Below are positions 1-8,469 of a DNA stretch of 16,375 nucleotides, one piece after another. Source of the DNA: Mycocentrospora acerina. Its lineage: Eukaryota > Ascomycota > Dothideomycetes > Pleosporales. Below the pieces are notes generated by a model. The model was given only the letters and a program-made list of their open reading frames with translations. It was not told the origin of the DNA and made no database searches. The stretch's first letter is position 1, and each line of letters starts with the position of its first letter. The translations under genes and the position numbers were made by a program. The stretch is taken from contig JAKUHH010000219.1 in the NCBI GenBank assembly GCA_022701365.1, positions 1 to 16,375 of the forward strand, written 5' to 3'.

Positions 1-768
1 GCCATGTTCTCTGGTCATCAGCAGCAGGGAGCTGATACCTCTAACTCGTCTAGGACTAGAGCCGAGGCTGTTGTTGGCCACGCAGTGCAGCAATGCCAGC
101 TTATTCGAAGATATCGTGCCGTGTTAGGGGATACGACAAAAGTCAGCCCGATGACCGCCTTTGCATCGTTCGTCTCAACATCCATCCTACTCAGCGCGGC
201 CAAGTCTTGGATATCCAAGACACGATGTAATTACAGCAATGCAGGGAACGTCATATCCCAAGTCTCAGCTGTTGCGGCTGAAACCTTAGAACTTCTTGAA
301 GCTCTGCAGACATTTTGGATTCCTCTGCAGTCAATGGTACCGACTAATTGTATTTCCTGGGATCAGTTCATCATCAAAGTTGACATCACGTTACAGGTCA
401 AACGTCTGCGCCAGCGAATTCAGAATCACCCAGCCTTCCTAGGGTTTGCTGATGGCCTTACATCAGACGAAGTTCTTGCAAATTTAATAATACCTCTTAC
501 TAGTGCCAACAGCCCGGTATATGGGGACGAACGTGTCGAAACAACCTATATTGATCATCATGGCAGCGGATTGGATGGTATAAGGGGTAGCAGTGCATTA
601 CCTGAGGCGTGCCTGTCATCGAACCTCATGGACCCAAACACCTGGGAGGGTCTCTCCCTTGACTATGAAGGGCTATTTGATCTTCAACCTAGGGCCTACT
701 GGGACAAAGGCTTTCCTTCGTTCACGAACATGATATTTAATTTAACACAAGAAGAGCAGCTAAGCTGA
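1..768 (+). CDS. Fungal transcription factor, C-terminal part (5' end outside window)
   Basis: The frame is open from base 1 to a TGA at 766-768, and the first visible ATG (4-6) is probably internal because the frame is already open upstream of it. The product is about 255 residues. It has no DNA-binding motif in view. Residues ~25-110 are a run of amphipathic helices with a 'FASFVSTSILLSAAKSW' segment and a later 'LEALQTFWIPLQSM' segment. That arrangement is typical of the C-terminal end of the fungal-specific (middle homology region) domain of Zn2Cys6 factors, followed by a poorly conserved acidic tail (DYEGLFDL). The Zn2Cys6 cluster would lie upstream, outside the window. It shows no in-frame stops, and TCA/CCA/TGA/TGG triplets are at normal frequency, unlike the repeats to its right, so it appears functional and not RIP-mutated. 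A role as regulator of neighbouring metabolic genes is only inferred. The family call is by overall look, without a search. Confidence 0.6.
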   Translation, partial: AMFSGHQQQGADTSNSSRTRAEAVVGHAVQQCQLIRRYRAVLGDTTKVSPMTAFASFVSTSILLSAAKSWISKTRCNYSNAGNVISQVSAVAAETLELLEALQTFWIPLQSMVPTNCISWDQFIIKVDITLQVKRLRQRIQNHPAFLGFADGLTSDEVLANLIIPLTSANSPVYGDERVETTYIDHHGSGLDGIRGSSALPEACLSSNLMDPNTWEGLSLDYEGLFDLQPRAYWDKGFPSFTNMIFNLTQEEQLS

Positions 769-959
769 AAATCTTATAAAATAAAATAGTATTCTAAACA
801 AAAATTACATGCTTCTAATATACATATCAAATAAATAGGTTTACTCTCTATGATTTTCTTTTCCTACTAAAAAAACACCAACTTTGCCTTTTTCAGCGCG
901 TCTGTTCTGACGCCTGCGGCATCAATATTTTATCAGATACCATCTCAACACACACCAGA
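769..959. other. 3' flank of the transcription factor; no gene seen
   Basis: AT-rich sequence follows the stop codon, including an AATAAA-like stretch near 778-790 that could serve polyadenylation. A small inverted repeat (GCGTC at 898-902, GACGC at 909-913, 6-nt loop) lies here. No protein-like frame or RNA gene was recognised. Confidence 0.4.
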
Positions 960-1036
960 CAGTCTCTCCTCCAATTTCTAGAGCCCTAGGGCCTAGGGTG
1001 GTGGTTTGCAGCTAGGTTGCAATCCTGCAATTTTGC

Positions 1037-1056
1037 AACGTTGATTTTTCAACGTT
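1037..1056. repeat. Perfect 8-bp hairpin just upstream of the decayed ATG
   Basis: AACGTTGA (1037-1044) and TCAACGTT (1049-1056) pair perfectly around a 4-nt TTTT loop, 14 bases before the ATG at 1070. It survives in otherwise mutated sequence. It may be a 5' UTR structure of the element; no function is shown. Confidence 0.5.
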
Positions 1057-1069
1057 CAACGCTCAGACC

Positions 1070-1700
1070 ATGACTACACCAGAATGTCAAGAGGCTAGAA
1101 ATAGCCCCCCTGCTAACACTAGAAATAGACCCTAACTACCTGATTTCTAATTTTCTAGAACTAGAGCTAGGGCTAGCCCTACCCTTAGGCCTAGTACTAG
1201 AACAGATTACCCTTTCTCTATACTCTACTTAAATAAGGAGGAGATAGAAGAGAGTAAAGATAAGCTAGCTTTAAATCTTAATGTAAAACAGGAGCCTAGA
1301 GCTTTAAAAAAGTAATTAACAGAGCAACAGTTACTAAAAAAGAGAGTTTAGAAAAGGCTAACTATCTAGATGAGCACTGCTAAGCAGAAAGAGTGGTATA
1401 AATACCTAATTAAACGAGGTACTCAAGCTTTTTAAGACGCACTACTTCTTAGTGCAGACAATAATACTAGAGTAGCTACTAAGGAGCTTAAGCAGAAGAA
1501 GTAGTAGAAGGCAGGCTTATCTGCAACTACGCTACTACTTAAGAGCTAATAAGAGACGTAAAAGCTAATAAAAATTAATTAAAACAACAACACAAAAACA
1601 TCACAAACTAACACTAAAAAAACACAGAAAATGTAACAAATAACAATAAAAATAACAAAAACAACAAAAACAACAAAAAATTGTAGGCTTAAGTAGCAGG
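1070..1700 (+). pseudogene. Decayed element-encoded ORF, unidentified
   Basis: One reading frame can be followed from ATG 1070 (MTTPECQEARNSPPA...) through a Pro/Arg/Thr-rich N-terminus into a Lys/Gln/Leu-rich helical stretch (for example 'EWYKYLIKRGTQAF' near 1390-1432). It is interrupted by TAG and TAA codons at places where Trp or Gln would be natural, such as a TAG-TAG pair near 1501-1506. The first ~60 codons are low complexity. Position at the 5' end of a LINE-like remnant suggests a gag-like ORF1, but I see no zinc knuckle and no clear match to Tad-type ORF1. It resembles no family I can name. After about 1560 the frame dissolves into AAC/AAA-rich sequence. Confidence 0.35.
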
Positions 1701-1804
1701 CCTAGCAGACTCTGCTTTGGCTACTAATAGAAATACTTAAAATACTTTAAAAATAAAGAAACAACACTTGTAAGCTACTCTAGAGCAGCAGAAGTAAAAA
1801 GAGC

Positions 1805-1967
1805 CCTAGCAATAGGCCTCTGCAACGCGCAACAGGGGGCCACCAATAGGCCACGACAACGTGCAACAGGGGCCTAGTAATAGGCCTCTGCAACGCGTAA
1901 CAGGGGGCTAGCAATAGCCTGCAAACAACGTGCAATAGGGGCCTAGCAACAGGCCTCTACAACACAC
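1805..1967 (+). repeat. ~35-bp minisatellite, five units in an alternating A-B order
   Basis: Units lie at 1805-1839, 1840-1872, 1873-1907, 1908-1941 and 1942-1967 (last one partial). Odd units follow CCTAGCAATAGGCCTCTGCA-type sequence, then ACGCGCAACAGGGGG. Even units are 33-34 bp and share CGTGCAA(C/T)AGGGG ends, which points to a ~68-bp dimer as the higher-order unit. It lies exactly between the decayed ORF and the LINE 3' end. Confidence 0.75.
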
Positions 1968-2248
1968 AAAAACAACAAATAGCAACAGCCTAGATAGCTG
2001 CCTGCTGCAGGAGCCTTGACCTAAAGGCCTACTACAACGAAATAGACCTGCGTTAGAATGACCTACTGTTAGCAAGCCACGTAGTGAGAGCACTACTACT
2101 GTTTTACTAGGCTTCTAGGGCTCTGGAAAAAGAGAGCTTAGCCTAGGAGGAAAAACAGCGCCTCATAGACTAACGTCTGCATAGGCATTATTGTATTTAG
2201 GCTAGCTAGTTAGATAGACTAATGCAATATAAATGAAGAAAAAAAAAA

Positions 2249-2574
2249 GCATCTATTAGTCTAGTATTAGCCCTAGAACCTTGCAAACACTTAGTATAGG
2301 CTATTACAGCCTATACTGGTCTACATGAACTACTATTAAAATAAATAGAAGCAAGGAAACTTAACAAAGTGAGAAATTGACTAGGAAATGTAAAAGGGAC
2401 TAAGTTAGGAGAAGGAAGGAAATTCTATTTAAGAAGAGCAAATAAGGCCTAGTGTATTAATCCTATAAACTTTAAGGACAAAATCCCTTTTACTATAGAA
2501 ACCTAACCTAACATCCTATTATAGCCTAGAATACCCTATTTTCACCCTAAGACTACTAGAAAGACACTATCTGT
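2249..2574. other. Repeat-derived spacer, no gene seen
   Basis: TAG-rich sequence between the LINE A-run and the next decayed gene. It holds a perfect 9-bp hairpin, GTATAGGCT (2294-2302) with AGCCTATAC (2308-2316) and loop ATTAC. It also holds a short motif, GGACAAAATCCC (2476-2487), that recurs at 2802-2813. No protein-like frame was found. Confidence 0.4.
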
Positions 2575-3782
2575 CTACTTACTGGGAGCAGAAAGATCTG
2601 ACAACTTCTTCTGGAGAGCAGTGACCTTCCTGGTGGTAACACCCTTACGAGCAGACGCAGCAGTCGACCTCTCTGCTATAAGCGCAGCGATCTCATTTAT
2701 TAGCTCCTTAGCACGGTGAGCGTTATCTGAAGCCTTGCTGAAAATGAAACTACTATACTTCCCCTAGTTAAATTAGTAAGAAGCACAAAATGGACATAAG
2801 GGGACAAAATCCCCTCTTTGAAGGCGTAGAAGCTTTAGTCTCTATCTTATTAACAACAGCGGCCTCCAGCGAACGCTTCTGAGCCTTAACCTTGCTAGCA
2901 ACTGTCTTCTTGTTGCGCTTGCGACTAGCAAGGCGGATTGCAGACATAGGGGACTCGTCAGCATAGATCGCGCTATTGTAAAGAGCTAAGTGAACACTGT
3001 AAGGGATTACAGTCCTAAGAATCATATTCAACCCTATTTTAGCCCAGAATAGTCTAAAAGCACTTAATACATACCTTGTGAGCTGCCTGGCAAGGGGCCT
3101 AGCCGCGGTCTGCAGCTTGGAAACAGATTTGTAGAGCTTAGAAAGGGGGGCGGCACAAGCATTAGCAAGAAGAAGGCTAATTAGGGCTAAATTAGGAGCT
3201 AATTTCTTGTTAAGCTATGATAAGTTAGAATGGTGAAGGATAGCACAAAACAACAAGGAACGTACAGCTACACACTCCTTGTTGTTGCAGAAACACTGAA
3301 AGCACTGCTTAAACTTATGCTTAACTCCCTTTGCATTAAGAGCCTTCTACTTACAATACAAGGCCTGATTTTTGTCAGTGATTTCCGGCATAAGGCATTT
3401 AATCTTGCTTAGGTACTAAAGATTACCCTTGGCGTACGAATAGACCCAGATAGCGCAGGAATAGTCAGTATAAACTCTATTGTCCATGAAGTTGTTACTA
3501 ACAGCAGTGGCGTCTATGATAAGGGACTAGGGGGTAAAATTGGTAATAAGAAGGCAGGAAAACCCTGTTAAAGCTAGTTAGCTACTATTTGCGCTATGAT
3601 AGTCTATTAGGAGCTAATAGACTGCTACCTAGATTACTTATCTAGGGAAGTAAAAAATCAAGAAAACTTACTAAAAACTGTAGTTAAGTATAGGAGAGAC
3701 TGACTAAAAGGAGCTAAAGGACCCTATTATACACCTTAAGCCTAGCTAACTCACTTATTACGTCATTAAATTAGGCAACCAT
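2575..3782 (-). pseudogene. Unidentified multi-exon gene, lightly decayed
   Basis: Read on the minus strand from a possible ATG at 3782-3780 (good CACCATGG context) to TAG at 2577-2575. The best-supported part starts near 3560. It has Lys codons mostly AAG and pyrimidine-rich third positions, as in fungal genes. Introns visible: donor GTACGT to branch CTAAC and acceptor ATCATAG (about 3277-3226), donor GTATGT to acceptor TTACAG (about 3077-3004), and an acceptor TTTTCAG just before the last exon (exon from 2737; its donor is unclear). A Cys cluster C-x2-C-x-C-x4-C ('CFQCFCNNKEC') precedes the first of these. The C-terminal ~150 residues are Lys/Arg/Ala-rich helices ('RAKELINEIAALIAERS'). At least three TAG codons sit where Trp fits. 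I do not recognise the family; a transposon-borne gene is as likely as a host gene. The plus strand is also fairly open at 3230-3412, but codon use favours minus. Confidence 0.4.
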
Positions 3783-3975
3783 GGTGAAAGCTCAGGTAAA
3801 GGCAATTGCGACAGTGAAGCTCTAAGGTAAAGGTGCCTTCACCTAGAATTCCTACCTCAGAAGCTTTGACCTAATACTAGTGTAAATTTCCTATAACAGC
3901 CTATAATGTCCTATTCTGGCGAACAATAGGTTATCCCTTACAACTTAGGACAAGTTGTCTTAAGAAGGGGGATAT
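3783..3975 (+). other. Possible retrotransposon 3' internal fragment with polypurine tract
   Basis: The stretch ends in AAGAAGGGGGA (3962-3972), a polypurine tract of the kind that directly precedes the 3' LTR of Ty3/Gypsy elements and primes plus-strand synthesis. The following TGTCAGG starts the putative LTR. No clear pol reading frame is seen in the 180 bases upstream, so only a short internal remnant can be present. Confidence 0.45.
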
Positions 3976-4239
3976 TGTCAGGATTGCACTCTGATTGGGG
4001 CCAGCGGAGGTTACTCCTAGGTATTAATACTAATGTGTTCTGTACTGGAGCACTATGGGAACCTTATACCCCTCTCTTGGTATCTGTTACCATCCAGACT
4101 ACTAAAAGACCCCTATATAGGTTACTACAGAATTGTTACAAGAAAGATAGCGATTTGTCTATGAAATACTACTATTATATGTGTATACTATACAAAGATT
4201 CTACTTGCTTAGTAACTTAAAGTAAGAAGGGTCTTAACA
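3976..4239 (+). mobile_element. Probable LTR (3' LTR of a Gypsy-like element)
   Basis: It begins TGTCAGGA directly after a polypurine tract and can be closed at TCTTAACA (4232-4239). The expected inverted partner of TGTCAGGA is TCCTGACA, which becomes TCTTAACA by two C-to-T/G-to-A changes of the kind seen all over the window. A TATA-like CCTATATAGG lies at about 4110-4120. No coding role is proposed for the open frame at 3975-4220. No second LTR of the same sequence is in the window. No target duplication can be tested because the left side is internal sequence. Confidence 0.5.
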
Positions 4240-4308
4240 ATCTGTATGATCTTCTTAATTTCCTTTGCTATATTACTTATGCTAAGGAGGGTAAATAGAA
4301 AGGTTAGG

Positions 4309-5345
4309 TTAGAAAATAAGATAATCTAAGTTGCATATCTTTTTTTTATTTGTTCTGTGCTTAGAAGGGCACCAGCTGTGCAGTTGTTGCCTAGTTTAGG
4401 CTACTACCTCTGTTTTAACTAGCTCTGTAGTAGTAGAGATGCGTGCACTGTTAATAGTGCAGTAAGAGCTTGCTATCCCCTGTACTGCATAGTTAATCTA
4501 GACCTCTAGAAGTCTAGTAATGTCTCTGTGTATTGCGCGTAGGAGCATTTATTTATTTTCTTATTCTATTTGCTTATCTCTAATTTCTTAACTTGCTAGC
4601 ATAATCGCCCAGCCTATCCTTATAGTAGTTATCTAGGGAACGTCCCTAAGCGTAATTTTTGTAATAACTGTGCATATAGCCTTTTATAGGGCAAATAGCA
4701 AGGCTTAGCGCAAGCAGGCGTTAGGTAAGGCGCTAATAAGGATCCTGTTAACTTGCTTGCAGAGCGTTAGTGCATCTGCTTTTTCTATCTAGGCAGAGGA
4801 AAACTTCTCTCCCCCTAGCCTAGGGTGCTGCGCTGTAGGGGCAGATTTAGGGGTTCTTGCTACGTCCGCCTATAAGCGCTTGTTGTGGTTAGAGTTGCTA
4901 GATATTGTCTAAGAGAGGTTGTTTGCCTGCAGCGCTGTAGTAAGGAGTCTGCCTACCTGTTTTCCTAGACCTGCTGCAAAGGCTTGTGTCTTGTTATTTG
5001 CGCAGCAATTAATTCACGCGTCAATCGCGTCAGCGACTGCTGTGATAAGTTCCTGTCTAGCAAGAGTGTCTTCTTAATCCGCTAGGACCTGCTGTTATAC
5101 TGCGCTAGCAGCTAGGCAGGTGTTTAGAGCTTCTCTACTAGTACGAGGTCTGTCTAACAATTGTGTGATTATTAGTTAGGCTTGCCTTAAGCAGCTTAGG
5201 TTGCAGTAGCTAAGGGACATATAGTCCTGTTGTTGCGTTCGCTAGGGGTTAGGATCCTGTAGGGGACAGTTTAGAGTTATATTTGCTATAACACTGCTAA
5301 TACTGTCTTTGCAGGCTGGCGGGGGGCTGAGGTAGCTTAAGGTAG
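4309..5345 (-). pseudogene. Decayed Tad-like LINE ORF1 (gag-like)
   Basis: A minus-strand frame runs from about 5345 to a TAA at 4311-4309 with stop codons where Gln or Trp fits. Near 4610-4600 it reads 'TTIRIGWAI' and near 4500-4380 it reads 'YAVQGIASSYCTINSARIST', then 'ELVKTEVVA' and 'CPSKHRTNK'. These recall the conserved part of fungal Tad-clade ORF1 proteins (a GWAI-type turn, then V-Q-G-V-P, a TR/RIST block and an R-P-S-R/KHG block). ORF1 is the RNA-binding partner needed for LINE retrotransposition. The N-terminal half (5345-4800) is Pro/Ala/Gln-rich with little conservation. The zinc-knuckle end is missing, cut near 4309 beside an A/T-run at 4340. It is head-to-head with the plus-strand ORF2 at 5461, so the two are not one intact element in normal order. 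Confidence 0.55.
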
Positions 5346-5460
5346 ATCCTAGGATTAATTTTCTGTTAAAATTAGTGTATTTTAAAAGGGTACTATAAAT
5401 TCACAAAGTTAGTGTTTAGTAGGCAGAGGCTAGAGAACACTGGCTCTTACTAGATACTAA

Positions 5461-7660
5461 TTAGCTACTCTGTTATTTCTACAACAACAACACAAAAATA
5501 CATTAATCCTATTCTAGACCTACCATACGCCTTAGATAAAGCTGATTGGGAAATCTTTAATACAGAGCTTGCTCTAGGATTTACAACAAAAAAAATACAC
5601 AAAAGGCTTCTAGAAATAGAGGCAAAAACAAAACAACAAAAACAATAGCTTAAAGAATTAGAAATACTAGCTAGCATAGCAGAAGAAATTAACAGTATAA
5701 AACAATTGTTTACCTTAACTGTTCTAACAGCAGCTAATAAATCTATTTCTAAACTGAAGCTTAGTGTTAGATTAAAACCTTAGTAGAGTAAAGAACATGC
5801 AGAACAGAGGAAACTCTATTGCAAGGCCTTTCAACGTTAGCAAACACGTCCTAGCTTAAAAAACATAAGAAAAACAAATAGGCTACGCAACAGCTATTTA
5901 AAAAATATAAAAAAGCAAAAACATAGCACTAGAATATATTTCTGCAGAAAGCACAAGGAATAGATGTGTTTAAAGCTTTTAAGTATACAAAAGAAAGAAC
6001 AGTTAGAACAGACCCCCCTTCGCAGTACGTAGCAATAGGAGGAGAGACTCTAATTGCTAAGGAATTTAGCGAGCAGTGCAAGGCGTTTAGCACCACACTG
6101 TTTTCCAGCCCTCCTAGCTCTACAGCCTCTTTAGACTAGAAAAACTACAAGCAAGACAAAGCCTAGGACTGGCCTAAAAAGCTAGACAAAATAGAGGTGT
6201 ACAATGCTATTTTTACTAGCTCTACAAAAAAGACACTAGGCACAAACAAATTATCTTTTGCTATAATACAAAACGTTATTAACAATAAACTCTAGAATTT
6301 GTGTTACTATACTTAATTCTATTTGCTATAGGCTATCACCCTCAAAGCTGGCAGCAGGCAATAGGGATAATACTACCTAAGGCAAATAAAAAGGATTACT
6401 CTTAACCTAAGTCCAATAGAGTTATTTTACTGTTAAACTACTCAGGCAAGGCATTTAAAAAAAAGCTAGCTATAAGGCTTAGCTACCTAGCAGAAACAGG
6501 AGACCTCCTCCAACCTACTCAGATAGGCGGCAGAAAACAGAAATCAGCACTAGATGCCTGCCTCCTGCTCTAGACAGAAGTAGAGGCAGCTTAGAAAAAG
6601 AAGAAAATTACTAGCTTACTCTTCTTACATGTTAAAGGTGCTTTTAACTACGTAGCTATTAATTAATTGCTAGCTTTGTGCAAAAACCTTACGTTGCATT
6701 TAGCATTTATTAGGTAAGTTAAGTACTTTCTTAGCAACAGATTTATCTAACTTAAATTCAATAATAATACGAAAGCACTAGAGAGAATAAAGATAGGTAT
6801 TCCGCAAGGTTTGCTAATCTCACCTATTCTATTTTTTATCTACATTAAAGACATTTACAAGGCTAGGCCTTCTACTTTTAAATTCTCCTATATAGATTAT
6901 ATTGCAGTAGGAGCTAGCGCAACAACAGCAGAAAAGGTAGTAGCAATACTAGAAAAAACTGCTAAAGCAATGCTCCTAGAAGTAAAGAACAGTGCTATTA
7001 AATTTGAAGTGTCTAAAACAGAACTCTTGTTTATTAGCAAAAAAGGTAAAATATAATAAGAGACTCTACTAATAGGAGGTTAGACTATATTACCTAGCTC
7101 TTTAGTTAGGTAGTTAGGTTTCTTCTTAGACAGGAAGTTTTCTTTTAAACAACACGTACAAAATAAGGTCACACTTGCATAAAAAGCCTTCTATAGTCTG
7201 CAAAGACTAAGAAATACCTAAAAAGGCTTAAGCATGCAAGCAACTAGACAATTATATATTGCCTGTGTGCATTCTATTGCAGACTACAGCACACAATTAC
7301 AGTAGAAAAAAGGAAGAAAAGGACTGCTACTCTATCAACAAACAATGCAGAACACAGCATTAAGACAAATACTAGGAGCCTTTGAAGGATCCCCTATAAA
7401 AGCACTAGAAATAGAAGCAGCTATCGTAACTTTAGAAGCTAAAGCAGAAAAACTGTACAAGTAATATGCCTTAAGGTTGCTATCTTTTAGCAAAAATCAT
7501 CTAGTAAAAGAGGCAATTGCAAGATATAGACAGACACAATAAAAAAAAGAAAAAAAGAAAAAACAAACTCTACTTAACTAAGCAACCTAGCTAAAAAAAT
7601 AGAAAAACACTCTAATATAGAGGATATTTCTATTCTATTAGCAAATCCTTAGAGTAAGCC
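5461..7660 (+). pseudogene. Decayed Tad-like LINE ORF2: reverse transcriptase, RNase H missing
   Basis: Three successive frames carry one recognisable ORF2. 5461-5955: the linker after the endonuclease ('DKADWEIFNTELALGF'; a P-TAG-TAG-S at 5780-5791 stands for the usual PWWS; 'RLRNSYLKNIKK'). 5960-6330: '(I)DVFKAFKYTKERTVRT'. 6331-7660: the reverse transcriptase and its thumb, with 'QPTQIGGRKQKSALDACLLL', 'LLFLHVKGAFNYV', 'IGIPQGLLISPILFFIY', 'FSYIDYIAVGA' and 'LGFFLDRKFSFKQHVQNKV'. The enzyme copies the element's RNA at the insertion site. About twenty TAG/TAA codons replace Trp or Gln, and there are two frameshifts (near 5955 and 6330). Both catalytic Asp sites are gone: the first is His (CAT 6628-6630) and YxDD reads YIDY (6889-6900). 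It stops before RNase H where the LTR at 7661 begins. Close relative of the copy at 11042. Confidence 0.85.
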
Positions 7661-7955
7661 TGTAACGTGTAACGACGCAGGTTATAAGAGAGTGATCCGA
7701 ATAGGGTCTGAAGTGTCCACTACTAGGCATATGGGAGTGCTGGGACTGGAGGGTAAACTAAAGATACTATTCTCTACACCTATAGGTCTTGTACAAAAGG
7801 ATACAGAAAAACTACTCTACAAAGCTACATAGACTGCCCCCCTTATATACCCCTTCCTGGGGTTGCTATCTGGGGCGAGTCTGAAACGGGTGGCTATTGG
7901 ATAGGTGTCGGTTGACTCAGGGGTAATGATAGGATGTGACGTTGTGAACGTTACA
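7661..7955 (+). mobile_element. Probable LTR, little mutated
   Basis: The 295-bp segment begins TGTAACGT and ends ACGTTACA, a perfect 8-bp inverted pair with TG...CA ends as in LTRs. A TATA-like CTTATATACCCC lies at 7831-7842. TCA, CCA, TGA and TGG triplets are at normal frequency, so it entered or was spared after the flanking LINE decayed. The 5-bp flanks (AAGCC and ACATC) do not match, so a simple solo-LTR insertion with target duplication is not shown. It may be a 5' LTR of the element whose interior follows, or one end may be misplaced by a few bases (a second TGTAAC occurs at 7668). Confidence 0.55.
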
Positions 7956-8263
7956 ACATCAGAGTAGCTAAGCTAAATAGCAGCCTTACTAGCAGCGAAT
8001 TCTACAGCATCCAAGCCACAGGCAGTAACAGGCCTGAAGCCAGATTAAGATTTAAACACTTAACTAGCTTCCTAAGCAGTCTCTAGTCTGCAGGCCTAGC
8101 TAACCTTAAGAAGCGCACAGTCTTAACAGCAATCTTAGGCGAACGTCCTAAAGAAACAGGCTAACCTTTCCTAAGCAGAGGGTTTTTGTCTAATGCACCT
8201 TTCCTAAGTAGGGGTTCCCTATTAAACTTCTCTAGTAGTGATACTTATCTTTCTAGTTATTAT

Positions 8264-8359
8264 AACTTACATAGAGGAAAACATTATAGCTTACAAAGAA
8301 AAAGACATTACAGCTTACATAGAGGAATGCATTATAGCTTAGATAGAGGAAAACATCAC
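8264..8359 (+). repeat. Four 24-bp tandem units, in frame
   Basis: Units at 8264-8287, 8288-8311, 8312-8335 and 8336-8359 share the pattern AGCTTACATAGAGGAAAACA-TTAT with a few changes each. In the plus frame each unit encodes S/N-L-x-R-G/K-x-H-Y/H, a basic octapeptide repeat. A weak fifth start (AGCTCTCAGGG) follows. Confidence 0.85.
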
Positions 8360-8419
8360 AGCTCTCAGGGTTAGTACGGTAGATATGCTTAGCTGACTGA
8401 AGGATTCGGTGATGACAGA

Positions 8420-8467
<48 letters not shown>
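8420..8467 (+). repeat. (GGCAAC)8 hexanucleotide microsatellite
   Basis: Eight perfect GGCAAC units, encoding alternating Gly-Asn in the plus frame used by the surrounding relic, or Pro-Leu-type repeats on the other strand. Its purine-CpA context (GCA) has not been hit by the C-to-T process. Confidence 0.95.

Positions 8468-8469
<2 letters not shown>

Larger units (their letters stand above)
960..2248 (+). mobile_element. Composite LINE-like remnant with A-run tail
   Basis: From about 960 base composition changes to the TAG/CTA-rich, TCA/CCA-poor style of the mutated repeats. It contains, in order, a possible 5' UTR with a perfect hairpin, a decayed frame with an ATG at 1070, A-rich spacer, a ~35-bp minisatellite and a LINE 3' end. 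From ~1970 to 2190 it aligns by eye with 12098-12340, the 3' end of the LINE at 11042. Both copies end in an A-run (here 2239-2248), as expected for target-primed LINE insertion. Reverse transcriptase and RNase H are missing, so the interior was deleted. The left border is a composition estimate, and the 5' part may not belong to the same element. Confidence 0.55.

Noticed and set aside
980..1000. CCCTAGGGCCTAGGG looks telomere-like
   Set aside because: Not an array of TTAGGG; isolated CTAGG-rich words are common in the mutated repeats.
1805..1967. Regular repeats could suggest a CRISPR array
   Set aside because: Units are contiguous with no unique spacers, and the context is eukaryotic transposon DNA.
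1908..2093. 61-codon open frame on the minus strand
   Set aside because: Spans the minisatellite and LINE 3' end; low-complexity Cys/Leu/Arg translation without support.
2474..2817. Two copies of GGACAAAATCCC about 330 bp apart as ends of a small transposon
   Set aside because: The motif is itself palindromic, homology stops after ~16 bases, and a coding exon lies between them.
3230..3412. 60-codon open frame on the plus strand
   Set aside because: Opposite a minus-strand gene with better codon use and splice sites; no start context or domain.
3975..4220. 81-codon open frame
   Set aside because: It lies wholly in the probable LTR, starts at a non-ATG codon and shows no protein features.
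5465..5677. 70-codon open frame on the minus strand
   Set aside because: Shadow of the LINE ORF2 linker, which reads well on the plus strand.
7656..7960. Target-site duplication around the LTR at 7661
   Set aside because: Flanks AAGCC and ACATC do not match, even allowing C-to-T changes.
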